Positions 57,301-64,000 of a DNA stretch of 64,000 bases are shown one piece after another. The position numbers were made by a program, and so were the translations under genes. The stretch covers positions 62,001 through 126,000 of the forward strand of contig RSEH01000062.1 of NCBI GenBank assembly GCA_006503475.1. Direction: 5' to 3'. The notes beneath the pieces are model-generated. The model saw only the letters and a program-made list of their open reading frames with translations, was not told the DNA's origin and did not search any database. The DNA is from Stentor roeselii. Lineage: Eukaryota; Ciliophora; Heterotrichea; Heterotrichida; Stentoridae. Numbering within the stretch: position 1 is the first letter of the stretch; every line of letters starts with the position of its first letter.

Positions 57301-57791
57301 ACTTTTTATCTTGCTTCCAAGTCACTGTCGTCCTCCTTTCAAGGACCTTAAAACATAGAAACCAGGCACTTCATGGATATGTTCTAAGTTCAATGATTTT
57401 TTTCATGATTTTCTTCACTTTTAAAGCGAAACCTTACAACTACCCCCGTGCTTGGGCCATTCAAATTATTAGTCTTTGCTTCAGTCTCTGGGCTGTACTT
57501 ACTGCTAGTGTCTTTCACGACTATTTTGATTTGAGAATTTGGAATATTGCCTTTACCCTTGGAATTACTGTCATTTTTATTTTTGGATTTTGGGCTTTGA
57601 AAAAGTTTCCACAACTTGTTGCTGCTCCTCCTGGACTTGATATTGCTCAGTTGTTTTTGTTTCAGTTTGGAAGGAATTATAGCAGTCAAGTTGTTAATTT
57701 ACAGGATCGGAAGATCGGTGATGGAGGTATTCAAGGAACTGATGAAATCGTTCAGGTTAAAGGTGAAAATCGATTGCCTACTCAATTATAG
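54390..57791 (+). CDS. Class C GPCR-like receptor (ANF-type ligand domain plus 7TM)
   Basis: 1133 residues. There is a signal peptide (about 1-18, MAKYFISLFFLLFHSSRS). A Ser-rich extracellular segment precedes a periplasmic-binding/ANF-receptor-like domain at about 360-720, with GLAYMAPFWQGA, WKFINVLATDDPIYQ and a CRVFCILAYDRG strand. Seven hydrophobic helices run from about 750 (ILYVICGYFLIVAVLSSL) to about 1075 and are followed by a short cytosolic tail. This is the layout of GABA-B/mGluR-type receptors, though the Cys-rich linker of mGluR is lacking. Two lobes of about 330 residues before the ANF-like part are not recognised and may be a second, degenerate binding domain. Ligand unknown. 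Confidence 0.75.
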   Translation: MAKYFISLFFLLFHSSRSLEHSEAMILVSEFTSPELFSYLSNNPNYLNISEKSEKSILDSLSSLTFLLLIDMTNSSLYSSTLNSLSSTLICAHLSPSTFPVSDFRFLLHPSLSQISKSACSLSKTLKMNKIHLLSSNNHNDLEISNEIYSNCSEVISFIKYSSDMSQESADLMTSKMLKSKGARTFIIVDSGNSLKTLSNSILSRNLNVKGSIFLIISKISKFSQVFGALMLVQQDLEKTSSLVDFELKSIDLALREIPSVSSREVLLAQLQSKYPSKYLFESFSIVNLTPDVQIIGKISKDLLFFNKITFPGNVSTYDPDIKLKIKLSIANGTSEIFNMSQNPIFSRWYKGAEHGVSLFNSRQEIPEFEIFLQSTDCGLYFYHSFYYQQCLAKFQDFGLAYMAPFWQGAANATYEALSKRGLKIPQISPICQNVELDDVSKFPLFLKLSVSGSLYFSTAFLYQRSLGWKFINVLATDDPIYQEQYHDVLNYSRRMGITVLNPIDKQVLPWNYSREDFRKYRDYFEAAKATRCRVFCILAYDRGLIWEALYDVGIRQGDFFQMGGSGYLNSLNKDIEPIYKKKRAALIKYSFAMAYREWIGSLGQSLYKDLIKQYPDTSYMCLSYDSFAVIKESLKFLVAKGEDYENQTRLAKVMRENRITGCLGNVFFDRESNSRGLAEFSIYQIRENDYGELEYVHVAFLNKLGAIVINETNELQWPGSSIPSNFRPANECPFELYEVQESKEGNLILYVICGYFLIVAVLSSLLSLRNLNASSPELTVTKQMMFSDMIFLSYFAFQTIQLIYYGPDQEGLKSLLRNFDSLVSMDFSSYFKLFFSKFWVLYYCTMIFSFFWSFSCFLLTSRRRFPVLLKSKLNSLSEYIMPILGHIGYTPIFSMHLSVFQCYDGTSAILTDSFLNDDCFTRCFQGNHLVAALASLILCSFYLFFSIKARPIWETIMPDLNIKTSSKYLYFLSCFQVTVVLLSRTLKHRNQALHGYVLSSMIFFMIFFTFKAKPYNYPRAWAIQIISLCFSLWAVLTASVFHDYFDLRIWNIAFTLGITVIFIFGFWALKKFPQLVAAPPGLDIAQLFLFQFGRNYSSQVVNLQDRKIGDGGIQGTDEIVQVKGENRLPTQL

Positions 57792-58278
57792 TAAAGATTA
57801 AATGATAAAACTCGATATCTTTATTATTCTTCTATATAACTTGATTTGTTTCGAATATGTCAATTTTATTTTAAAATATAACAATCTATACTAAATAAGT
57901 TTTCATTTTGATAATAATAGTCTATTAAAGTCTTACCTATTATACTATTAGTTAATTTTTATCTTAAATTCTTAGTAACTGATTGGGAACATGTCTATCA
58001 GTTAAATGTTACAATGAATATTTAATAAACTAGCACTTTAATAATTTATCCAATTTAATAATAAAATAAAATCACCTTCTTATTTTTACTACCTTAATCA
58101 AAATTTGAACAAAACTCTTCTATAACAATCTCCATATTTCAGTCAATATCCATATTTCACAGATAAAAATTTAAACAGAGCAAATCCAGTATTTCATTAA
58201 ATCCTAAATTTCAATTCTATCTTTATTTTCATCAGATTTTATAAACATGGTCCAATTTAAATACTCTTCTAATAAACA
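57792..58278. other. AT-rich intergenic region, no gene seen
   Basis: The gap is 487 bases long, with G-poor sequence in the last 200. No frame, RNA gene or repeat was recognised. Confidence 0.4.
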
Positions 58279-58827
58279 ATGAGTGATCCTGCACATCAAA
58301 TGCTTTGGAGAGAATCACTTCGCAAACCCAAAAAAAGCTATCCAGCCCAATCAAAAACATGCAAAAAACTTGCAAGACATAGCGTTCGAGAGACCATCAC
58401 AGCAGCTCTTGAAAAAAGACTAAGTCCTTTGAAGCAGTCGCCCAGAAGTTCTCTTCCATCAAGTCAATCCAAGCAAGAATCATTAAAAGACAACTATTCT
58501 AAACTTGAGAACTTTCACAAAGAAATTTTACATCATTACAAAGAAGTCATCACAAAACAACAGCAGAATTTAAGTCAAATTTCATTTGAAAATCAAATAC
58601 TTGAAAAAAAAATCGAAAGAATGCAGAATTTGAACTGCCCAAATATCAGTGTCGAACTGGAAGCTGATGAAAAAATAGTGAATTATTATAAAAGTTCTAT
58701 AAAGACTGCTGAAAATCTCTTAATTCAAATGAAAAATGAGTTTTCTGCTAAGTATTCAGCTTTGGTTCAAGAAAAAAATCAACTGGAAGCAGAAATTAGT
58801 TTTAAAGAAATCAAATTAATTGATTAA
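58279..58827 (+). CDS. Coiled-coil protein of unknown function
   Basis: 182 residues. The N-terminal 70 are basic and Ser-rich (RKPKKSYPAQSKTCKKL, then SPRSSLPSSQSKQE). A coiled coil spans about 75-180 (LENFHKEILHHYKEVITKQQ and later heptads). No family is recognised. The last 12 coding bases overlap the coding end of the convergent RNA-dependent RNA polymerase gene, so the two mRNAs must be complementary at their 3' ends. Confidence 0.7.
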   Translation: MSDPAHQMLWRESLRKPKKSYPAQSKTCKKLARHSVRETITAALEKRLSPLKQSPRSSLPSSQSKQESLKDNYSKLENFHKEILHHYKEVITKQQQNLSQISFENQILEKKIERMQNLNCPNISVELEADEKIVNYYKSSIKTAENLLIQMKNEFSAKYSALVQEKNQLEAEISFKEIKLID

Positions 58828-61611
58828 AAGGTACTCAAAAAACACCCACGGAAATGATAAAAACTTCGAAACAAGTTTAGAATTTTTCATTTCTCTCCTA
58901 TAAGAAACCCAGTAACAAGCAGAAGCAAGTTGCTGTTTTTCCAAATTAGTCTCAGCAAAAGTGTGAAAATCATGAAAAAGATCATGAATAATATTCTCAA
59001 CAGCTTCCATCATTTTCTGTTTACTATCAAATCTTCCTCTTTTCCCAATTCTATCACCAGGATTAAGTGAAAGAAACTCAAATTCGCTTTTCGTGTCATA
59101 TTGTCTCATATATCTTTTCATTTCCAAGCTGTAATTTTTATACATTTCTTTTGCAGTGTTATAAAACTTTTCCCTTCCAGGAAACAAGTAAAGAGGGTTT
59201 GCCAGAGGAATGAAGCTTTCAACTTTCTTATCTGAAATCATCCGGTACATGATTCCAAGAGATTTCTTTGACTCATAAGATTTATCCTCTGACTTTCCCA
59301 TGAAATCCGGCCATTCTCGCACTCGACATTCTAAAGGAATAATTGCTGGAACTCCTGTTTTCGGGTAGTCAACTGCTTTTGAATGAAGTTCAGCTAATGT
59401 TATCACGTTTCGGTTGTAAATTCCACTTTTGTCAGCCTGGGCTAGATGAGTATTCGCGATATTTCCGAGGTTTTCAGATTCCATGTATTTTATAAAAAAT
59501 TCAATAACTCCTTCAATAGAAGGATTTTCTACCTTTTCAGGTGGTGCCGAGTAGTCCATCGGTTCTTCATGTTCTACAAGCGGTATAAGTTCTGTGTTCC
59601 AAGTGACAAAATACATATCTCCATCCAGATCTGACCCAGAGCATTCATTCGGGTGAGGTCTTTTTCCCTTTTGTGGAAAAATAACGACATCCTTCAAATA
59701 CCGAAGCTGTGGTTTATCAACAGCTTTCAAGACCCTGACATCTCCAGGATGCAAGCAAGGATTCTTAGCAATGACACACTTTCCCACAATAGGTTCCTCC
59801 CTATTACTGGGAAAAACAAAGCATTCTCCATACTCCAACAGTGCATATTCATCAACTATTCCCATTAAAATCAAAGAATGAGGAGCAAGAATTCGTGCCT
59901 TTCCTTTGATATCCTGCATTTTATCCTGATAAATGGCAGTAATCATCCTATTTAAAAAAGGCTCGTCCTTGATTTTAACACCTTTCATAAGCATATAATT
60001 AAGCATTTTCGAGCAGTAGTAAAAATCTTGCCCTGATATCATCTTCAGCGCTGAGTGCTCGTCGACTAGTGCCTGGTCAAGTTCTTCGGTGATGTTTTTT
60101 TGAAGTCTTATGAAGACTTCTGGCTTCACTCCTCGACCTTCAAGCAGTAAAATGATTTGACGGTTTAAGAATCCTAGTCTATATGCCGAGTAACTGCAAA
60201 CTTCGAGGTCGTTGTCTGTTGAGTCGAACTTGTCCATGCTTGGACGTACTTCGACTTCTTCGCATTCTGTGTTTAAGGCTAGAACACCTTTGCAACCTGC
60301 GATTCGCACTTGAACTGCACTTATGGATATGTTGGATGGGATTTTTAAACAAGATTTCACACTTTCCATCGCTGTTGGCGAGATTTTTCCGATTCCGTCG
60401 GTGAATACGTAGTTGTTTCGCTCGATGTCTGGGATTTTCTTTATTTTCAAGTTCACTGTTCGGTATGTTCCTGAAAAGCACAGACCCAGACGACTCGCAT
60501 ATTTTGAATTATTTTTGCATCTATGAAAATCACCTAGTTCAGCACGAACCTGGTCAGCTGTAAAGCCCGATTCTGGACTCAAAAGCCAGCAAGAGTGATT
60601 TTTCATCTGGCTATTTGAAAAACCTAAAAATTCAAAGGACCTGCCAAGAATTTCAAGGTTTTTCAAGTTATTTCTGAACTTGTTGAGGATTGAATTACAT
60701 TGTCTCCATATACGTTTTTCACCATTTTCATCTTCAATACTAACCCTCAAATAAAAGTTGCTAGATATCGTTTTAAACTTCCTAATAGCCCTGTTACTAA
60801 CATCTTTCTCAGCAGGGTCAAAAATAATACCCGAAGGTGTAAACCTAACTTTCCTAACAGAAACCTGATTTTCATTAAAATTCGTTTCAGTACTCAATTG
60901 AATCTCATTCGCATATTCCCTAAATTTCTGAATAGAAAAATTCTCATAATTATTGTAAAATTCTTCTAAAACCCTTTCAGCATTTTCACAGTTTTGAATA
61001 ATTTCAAGATTTTCAACAGTGATCATATCTAAACTGAGGTAGTTATAAGTGATTAAAACAAGTAACATATACTTGACTTCCCATTTCTCAACAGTTTCAA
61101 AGAAATTCTCATAGTTGGGCAAAGGGTAATCCATATGTTCAATATCACATATTTCTTTAGGTTCAATTATGCACTTGGTCTTATCAATGTATCTTTCAAA
61201 GTCATCATTATACTCATCAAAGTCGACTTTAAAAACAAGAATAAAAGGAAAGGCGTACTTAAAAATCAAGTCTTTTTCCAAGCAGATCTCATGCAAGTCA
61301 GTCTGGAACCATTTCATATCAGCCATGTCCTTCAAATGAAGAAACATTCCAGGGGCTCCATTCATCAAGATGTAGTAACTCACCGTTGATAGCTGGTAGA
61401 TCATGTTGAAGTTGCGAAGGTAGACGACAAATTTGATGTTTGAGTCGTTTATTATGAAGGTTATTGAGGTGGTGTCTTTTTGCTTCTCCAAGACTGCAGA
61501 GTACTCCTGGAAGTACCTGAAAAGACCTTCTTCGTGAAAAGTTCCGATCTTCAGGTTGCAACATTTTGCCGAACTTATTTCGATCGACTTTAGTTTCTCT
61601 GCTATGGACAT
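58816..61611 (-). CDS. Cellular RNA-dependent RNA polymerase (RDR/QDE-1/EGO-1 family)
   Basis: 931 residues. The N-terminal 270 are divergent. The RdRP domain spans about 275-900: VRFTPSGIIF, NYVFTDGIGKISP, IRLAGCKG-like VRIAGCKGVLAL, IAKNPCLHPGDVRVL, and the catalytic loop CSGSDLDGDMYFVTW with three metal-binding aspartates at about 655-662. All key residues are intact. These enzymes make double-stranded RNA for Dicer and Argonaute in gene silencing; ciliates use them for siRNA production. The start ATG lies 10 bases after the stop of an upstream same-strand gene (61622-62449), an operon-like spacing. Confidence 0.93.
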   Translation of the reverse strand: MSIAEKLKSIEISSAKCCNLKIGTFHEEGLFRYFQEYSAVLEKQKDTTSITFIINDSNIKFVVYLRNFNMIYQLSTVSYYILMNGAPGMFLHLKDMADMKWFQTDLHEICLEKDLIFKYAFPFILVFKVDFDEYNDDFERYIDKTKCIIEPKEICDIEHMDYPLPNYENFFETVEKWEVKYMLLVLITYNYLSLDMITVENLEIIQNCENAERVLEEFYNNYENFSIQKFREYANEIQLSTETNFNENQVSVRKVRFTPSGIIFDPAEKDVSNRAIRKFKTISSNFYLRVSIEDENGEKRIWRQCNSILNKFRNNLKNLEILGRSFEFLGFSNSQMKNHSCWLLSPESGFTADQVRAELGDFHRCKNNSKYASRLGLCFSGTYRTVNLKIKKIPDIERNNYVFTDGIGKISPTAMESVKSCLKIPSNISISAVQVRIAGCKGVLALNTECEEVEVRPSMDKFDSTDNDLEVCSYSAYRLGFLNRQIILLLEGRGVKPEVFIRLQKNITEELDQALVDEHSALKMISGQDFYYCSKMLNYMLMKGVKIKDEPFLNRMITAIYQDKMQDIKGKARILAPHSLILMGIVDEYALLEYGECFVFPSNREEPIVGKCVIAKNPCLHPGDVRVLKAVDKPQLRYLKDVVIFPQKGKRPHPNECSGSDLDGDMYFVTWNTELIPLVEHEEPMDYSAPPEKVENPSIEGVIEFFIKYMESENLGNIANTHLAQADKSGIYNRNVITLAELHSKAVDYPKTGVPAIIPLECRVREWPDFMGKSEDKSYESKKSLGIMYRMISDKKVESFIPLANPLYLFPGREKFYNTAKEMYKNYSLEMKRYMRQYDTKSEFEFLSLNPGDRIGKRGRFDSKQKMMEAVENIIHDLFHDFHTFAETNLEKQQLASACYWVSYRREMKNSKLVSKFLSFPWVFFEYLLIN

Positions 61612-61621
61612 TTATAGCTAA

Positions 61622-62449
61622 TTATTCTAAATATGGAGATACTGGACCGTCGTCTGTTTTTAGAATTTGGGTTAGAACCATGCTTGCTCTTCTTTCTTTG
61701 GCATGTTGTTTTACAACCATTCTTTCTACTTTTAGCTTGTTTTCTAGGTTTGAATTGTACATACTAAAGTCCGGATTAAGATAAACAGCTTCATTTTTCT
61801 CAGTATGAAAAAAAGGAAACTTAGTCTTAATACTAACCCTCTTCTTGTTATTTCTCCTAAAAGTTTTTTTTCTTTCAACATTTTTCTTATCCTTCGGCAG
61901 AATTCCCAGTTTTTTCTTAATCATCGAGTTAATAATTCCATTCAATCTTCTCTCATTCATATCTCCTTCAGGAGAAACTTTAGGACTGGTAATAATCGAA
62001 GGCAAGTTTGAACTTTCAGGAGATACCTTCGCCGAAAATCCTTTACTTTTATAAGTTTCCCCGAATTTTCTCTTGTTTTTGCTGAAAAGAAAAGAAATAT
62101 CTTCTTGTTCTAAACTTTTAAACGTCAATTTTTTCAGTTTTGGAGACTCTTCATTCAAGATTTTTTGCAAGTTTTCTAGATTCAAACTATGTCCAGGTCG
62201 AGACTTGTCTTCAAGATACGCAGTGATTCTTTCTTTCCCGTTGTGATAAGCACGACTCGCTTGAAATGTGATCGGGTCTAAGTCTGTTGTGGACAGTTGT
62301 TCAAAAGCTGAAGAAAATTGCGATATTTGAGATTCGACGTTCTTTGAAAATGCTTTTTTGTTTGGTGACTGAAGTTTTTGGCAGTCTTTTAAAATTTTGT
62401 CGATTGTTAATGAGAACTTTCGCCGATCTATTATATTGGGGCCTGACAT
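61622..62449 (-). CDS. Basic helical protein linked to the RdRP gene, unknown function
   Basis: 275 residues, not recognised. It is Lys/Arg/Ser/Asn-rich, with helical ends and short basic clusters (ERKKTFRRNNKKRVSIKTK, KLKVERMVVKQHAKERR). It has no nucleotidyltransferase motif (GS...DxD), so it is not the Rdn-type partner known for the Tetrahymena polymerase. Its TAA is 10 bases before the RdRP ATG. If the two are on one transcript it is a candidate RdRP cofactor or RNA-binding partner; that is inference from spacing and charge only. Confidence 0.68.
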   Translation of the reverse strand: MSGPNIIDRRKFSLTIDKILKDCQKLQSPNKKAFSKNVESQISQFSSAFEQLSTTDLDPITFQASRAYHNGKERITAYLEDKSRPGHSLNLENLQKILNEESPKLKKLTFKSLEQEDISFLFSKNKRKFGETYKSKGFSAKVSPESSNLPSIITSPKVSPEGDMNERRLNGIINSMIKKKLGILPKDKKNVERKKTFRRNNKKRVSIKTKFPFFHTEKNEAVYLNPDFSMYNSNLENKLKVERMVVKQHAKERRASMVLTQILKTDDGPVSPYLE

Positions 62450-62846
62450 GTATTGTTATTAGACCAGGTCTATTGAGATTTTTTTATAAATTTTAAGTTT
62501 TAATGGATAAGGATGAGAATTTTAGTTAGGTTCAGGATTTTAATAAATTTTTAAGTTTATTTTAAAGAACTATTTAAAATTTTCAGAATCATGAAAGGAT
62601 TACTCTTTATCTATGAATGAAATGTGAAGATATGAGTCAGTTAATTAAAAAAAAGCTCTAAATAATAATCATTAATTGCAGTAGTCTTAAATGATCAAAT
62701 TTATAATTATCTCACCTCTTCTACACCCTCTAATCTCCCAAAACATTTCTGACCACTTCAAAAAAAATTCCAAAAACAAAATCAAATCATTAAAAATTTC
62801 AATTTCCAGAAAAAACAACAGCTTTCCACTTTCTTGTAATTTAAAA
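62450..62846. other. Divergent intergenic region
   Basis: The gap is 397 bases long. 62700-62846 is G-depleted on the plus strand, as expected before a plus-strand gene. No RNA gene is seen. Confidence 0.4.
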
Positions 62847-64000
62847 ATGAGTTTCCTTCAACAAACAAACGAAGAATACATAAAACAGCAGCTTCGGTCC
62901 CTGCTTTCAGACCCAAGCAACAAGAAAAAGCTTCAAAAAGACTTAAAGCCTTTAGGTCTTTACACGAAACGTCAAGGTTTTACAATCTACCGAGATTTTT
63001 TCAAGACAGAGTTAGGCCCCCGTCAGAAGTCAGTCCACAAGCACCGAGTCTCATCTTTCAACTCATCAGAAAAAACAACCCGAGTGAAAAAAAAGGTAAA
63101 ATCCGAACTTCCATCATTATCCACCGTAAAAGCAAGTCGATTCAAAGGAATCTTAAACACTGAATTCTTTAAAAAAGGTCGAAAAGTTGTAAGTTCTGGA
63201 GTTTTGTACCTTCTCGTCAGTAAAATCAGCATAATCCCAGGACTCGAAATGATTAAAGCAAAATTTCCAGTCAAATACGAAAATGACTTATCACTTAAGT
63301 TCGTTCCTTATTATCTCAGCTTTTTCATCACGACTGTTTCGAACTTGTCAAAACTCGCTGTAGGACCTGTCATCCCTTTGACTTCAGAGATGAAAAAAAT
63401 GATCAGTGCTGTTTATACTAACATTTGCAGTATCTCTGGAAATCGGAAGGTTTTCATGAGAAATAAAGACTTTCGTATTCAGAATTTCGTGAATTCTAAA
63501 CCTTGGGCTTCAGTGATTTCTGAGAGTCTTCACAGGTTTTTTTTTAAGAAGTTCCCGATTTTAAATGAACATTCTTTTGAAGACTTTCTAGGAAATTACA
63601 TTTTTTCTCATAATACAACAAATCAAAAACGACTTTGCTTTGAAGTCTTTGATAAAGCTGGACTCGGGTTCTTAACAACGAAGCATCTTTACAGTTTCTT
63701 CGAAAGTGGACTTTTTCAGTTCATTAAAAATGACTTGTTCGTGATGGTCAACTTTCTTTGTAACGACCGGTATTCAGAAGAGACTGAAAAACTTAGAAGA
63801 CAGTCAACAAGAATCATTGAAAGTGAAGTTTTTAAACTCATTTCAAGTGAACCTAAAAAACTTAATTTCAGAACTTTTTGTAAACTTCCTTTTGAACAAA
63901 AATTTCCGGATTTACTTTTAGCTCTCGCTTTTTTGTTCTTGGAAGAAACTGGCAGTGATTTTTTGACTCGGTACTTCTCGGTTCATAAGTTTCGAGTCCT
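62847..64000 (+). CDS. Unknown protein, 3' end beyond the window (partial)
   Basis: Open from the ATG at 62847 (leader TAATTTAAAAATG) to the right edge, 384 codons without a stop. A basic N terminus (about 1-95, with KKKLQKDLKPLG and KKKVKSELPS) is followed by a helical, aromatic-rich body. A segment at about 265-280 (CFEVFDKAGLGFLTTKHLYSFF) resembles a degenerate EF-hand, and the sequence before and after it has EF-hand-like helix spacing. No catalytic motif is visible in the part present. The general pattern (basic head, EF-hand-like unit, helical body) resembles the unknown gene at 19255-20079 in style only. Confidence 0.75.
   Translation, partial: MSFLQQTNEEYIKQQLRSLLSDPSNKKKLQKDLKPLGLYTKRQGFTIYRDFFKTELGPRQKSVHKHRVSSFNSSEKTTRVKKKVKSELPSLSTVKASRFKGILNTEFFKKGRKVVSSGVLYLLVSKISIIPGLEMIKAKFPVKYENDLSLKFVPYYLSFFITTVSNLSKLAVGPVIPLTSEMKKMISAVYTNICSISGNRKVFMRNKDFRIQNFVNSKPWASVISESLHRFFFKKFPILNEHSFEDFLGNYIFSHNTTNQKRLCFEVFDKAGLGFLTTKHLYSFFESGLFQFIKNDLFVMVNFLCNDRYSEETEKLRRQSTRIIESEVFKLISSEPKKLNFRTFCKLPFEQKFPDLLLALAFLFLEETGSDFLTRYFSVHKFRV

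Noticed and set aside
61622-62449. RdRP partner of the nucleotidyltransferase (Rdn) type
   Set aside because: There is no GS-x-DxD catalytic pattern; the protein is simply basic and helical.
1-64000. Non-standard ciliate code (TAA/TAG as Gln or TGA as Trp)
   Set aside because: TAA, TAG and TGA all end recognisable full-length proteins (for example TGA at 1688, TAG at 46535, TAA at 9225). Apparent readthroughs are explained by 15-nt introns.
1-64000. Mobile elements, CRISPR arrays, prophage, telomere repeats
   Set aside because: No transposase or integrase motifs, no spaced direct repeats, and no CCCTAA-type telomeric runs were found.

Overview
The window reads as a compact macronuclear-type ciliate chromosome, most likely Stentor or a close heterotrich. 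All three standard stop codons end recognisable genes (TGA, TAA and TAG), so the genetic code is standard. That argues against Tetrahymena/Paramecium-type codes and against Blepharisma, where TGA is Trp. Five breaks in recognisable or long open frames are each repaired by removing exactly 15 nt. All five of these introns begin with GT, have A at position 10 preceded by a pyrimidine, and end in TAG. Tiny 15-nt introns with a standard code are the known signature of Stentor. The content is about 50 protein genes and one tRNA-Pro(AGG). I saw no transposon, CRISPR array, rRNA or telomere.

Layout. 1-9.2 kb: a FIGNL1-type AAA ATPase with a duplicated 5' flank, an LC8-type dynein light chain, a putatively myristoylated unknown, a CAP-domain/EF-hand fusion, an ISWI-partner-like PHD/DDT protein, a SIAH-type E3 and acyl-CoA-binding protein. 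9.5-20.1 kb: a rightward block with a copine-RING protein, a signal peptide peptidase, a coiled-coil protein, a Rab, a multi-pass membrane protein, a B-box/LRR protein, the tRNA, a MORN protein and a one-intron unknown. 20.4-23.7 kb: two tail-to-tail DYRK kinases, each with one 15-nt intron. 24-33.3 kb: mainly leftward genes, including a degenerate ARF-like protein, an A20/AN1 protein, a four-gene operon-like run (eIF4E-like, RBR-type RING, coiled coil, unknown) and a calpain-like pseudo-protease. 33.5-47 kb: a second copine without RING, a rhomboid-like protein, a voltage-sensor cyclase, an NPF-repeat protein, a TPR protein and AP-1 gamma-adaptin. 47-52.8 kb: an AGC kinase, a run of small lineage-specific proteins and a Ras-like GTPase. 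53-64 kb: a broken B-box/kelch gene, a class C GPCR-like receptor, a cellular RNA-dependent RNA polymerase with a tightly linked upstream gene, and a partial gene running off the right edge.

The genes fit several cell processes rather than one pathway: calcium and cAMP signalling (copines, CAP-EF-hand, cyclase, receptor, kinases), ubiquitin signalling (SIAH, RBR-like, AN1), membrane traffic (gamma-adaptin, NPF protein, two GTPases), chromatin and RNA silencing (PHD/DDT, RdRP), and cilium or cortex (LC8, MORN, FIGNL1 family).

The most unusual features are genomic. Start codons of one divergent pair are 17 bp apart. Several same-strand neighbours are separated by 9-26 nt, and one pair shares a base in TAATG. 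Two convergent pairs overlap in their coding ends. Strand composition flips sharply between C-rich and G-rich blocks a few hundred bases long, even inside single genes. A number of enzyme-family members lack key catalytic residues (calpain, RBR, rhomboid, ARF-like), which suggests an enrichment of pseudo-enzymes. Starts were set at ATG; upstream TTG or GTG extensions of the open frames were trimmed.
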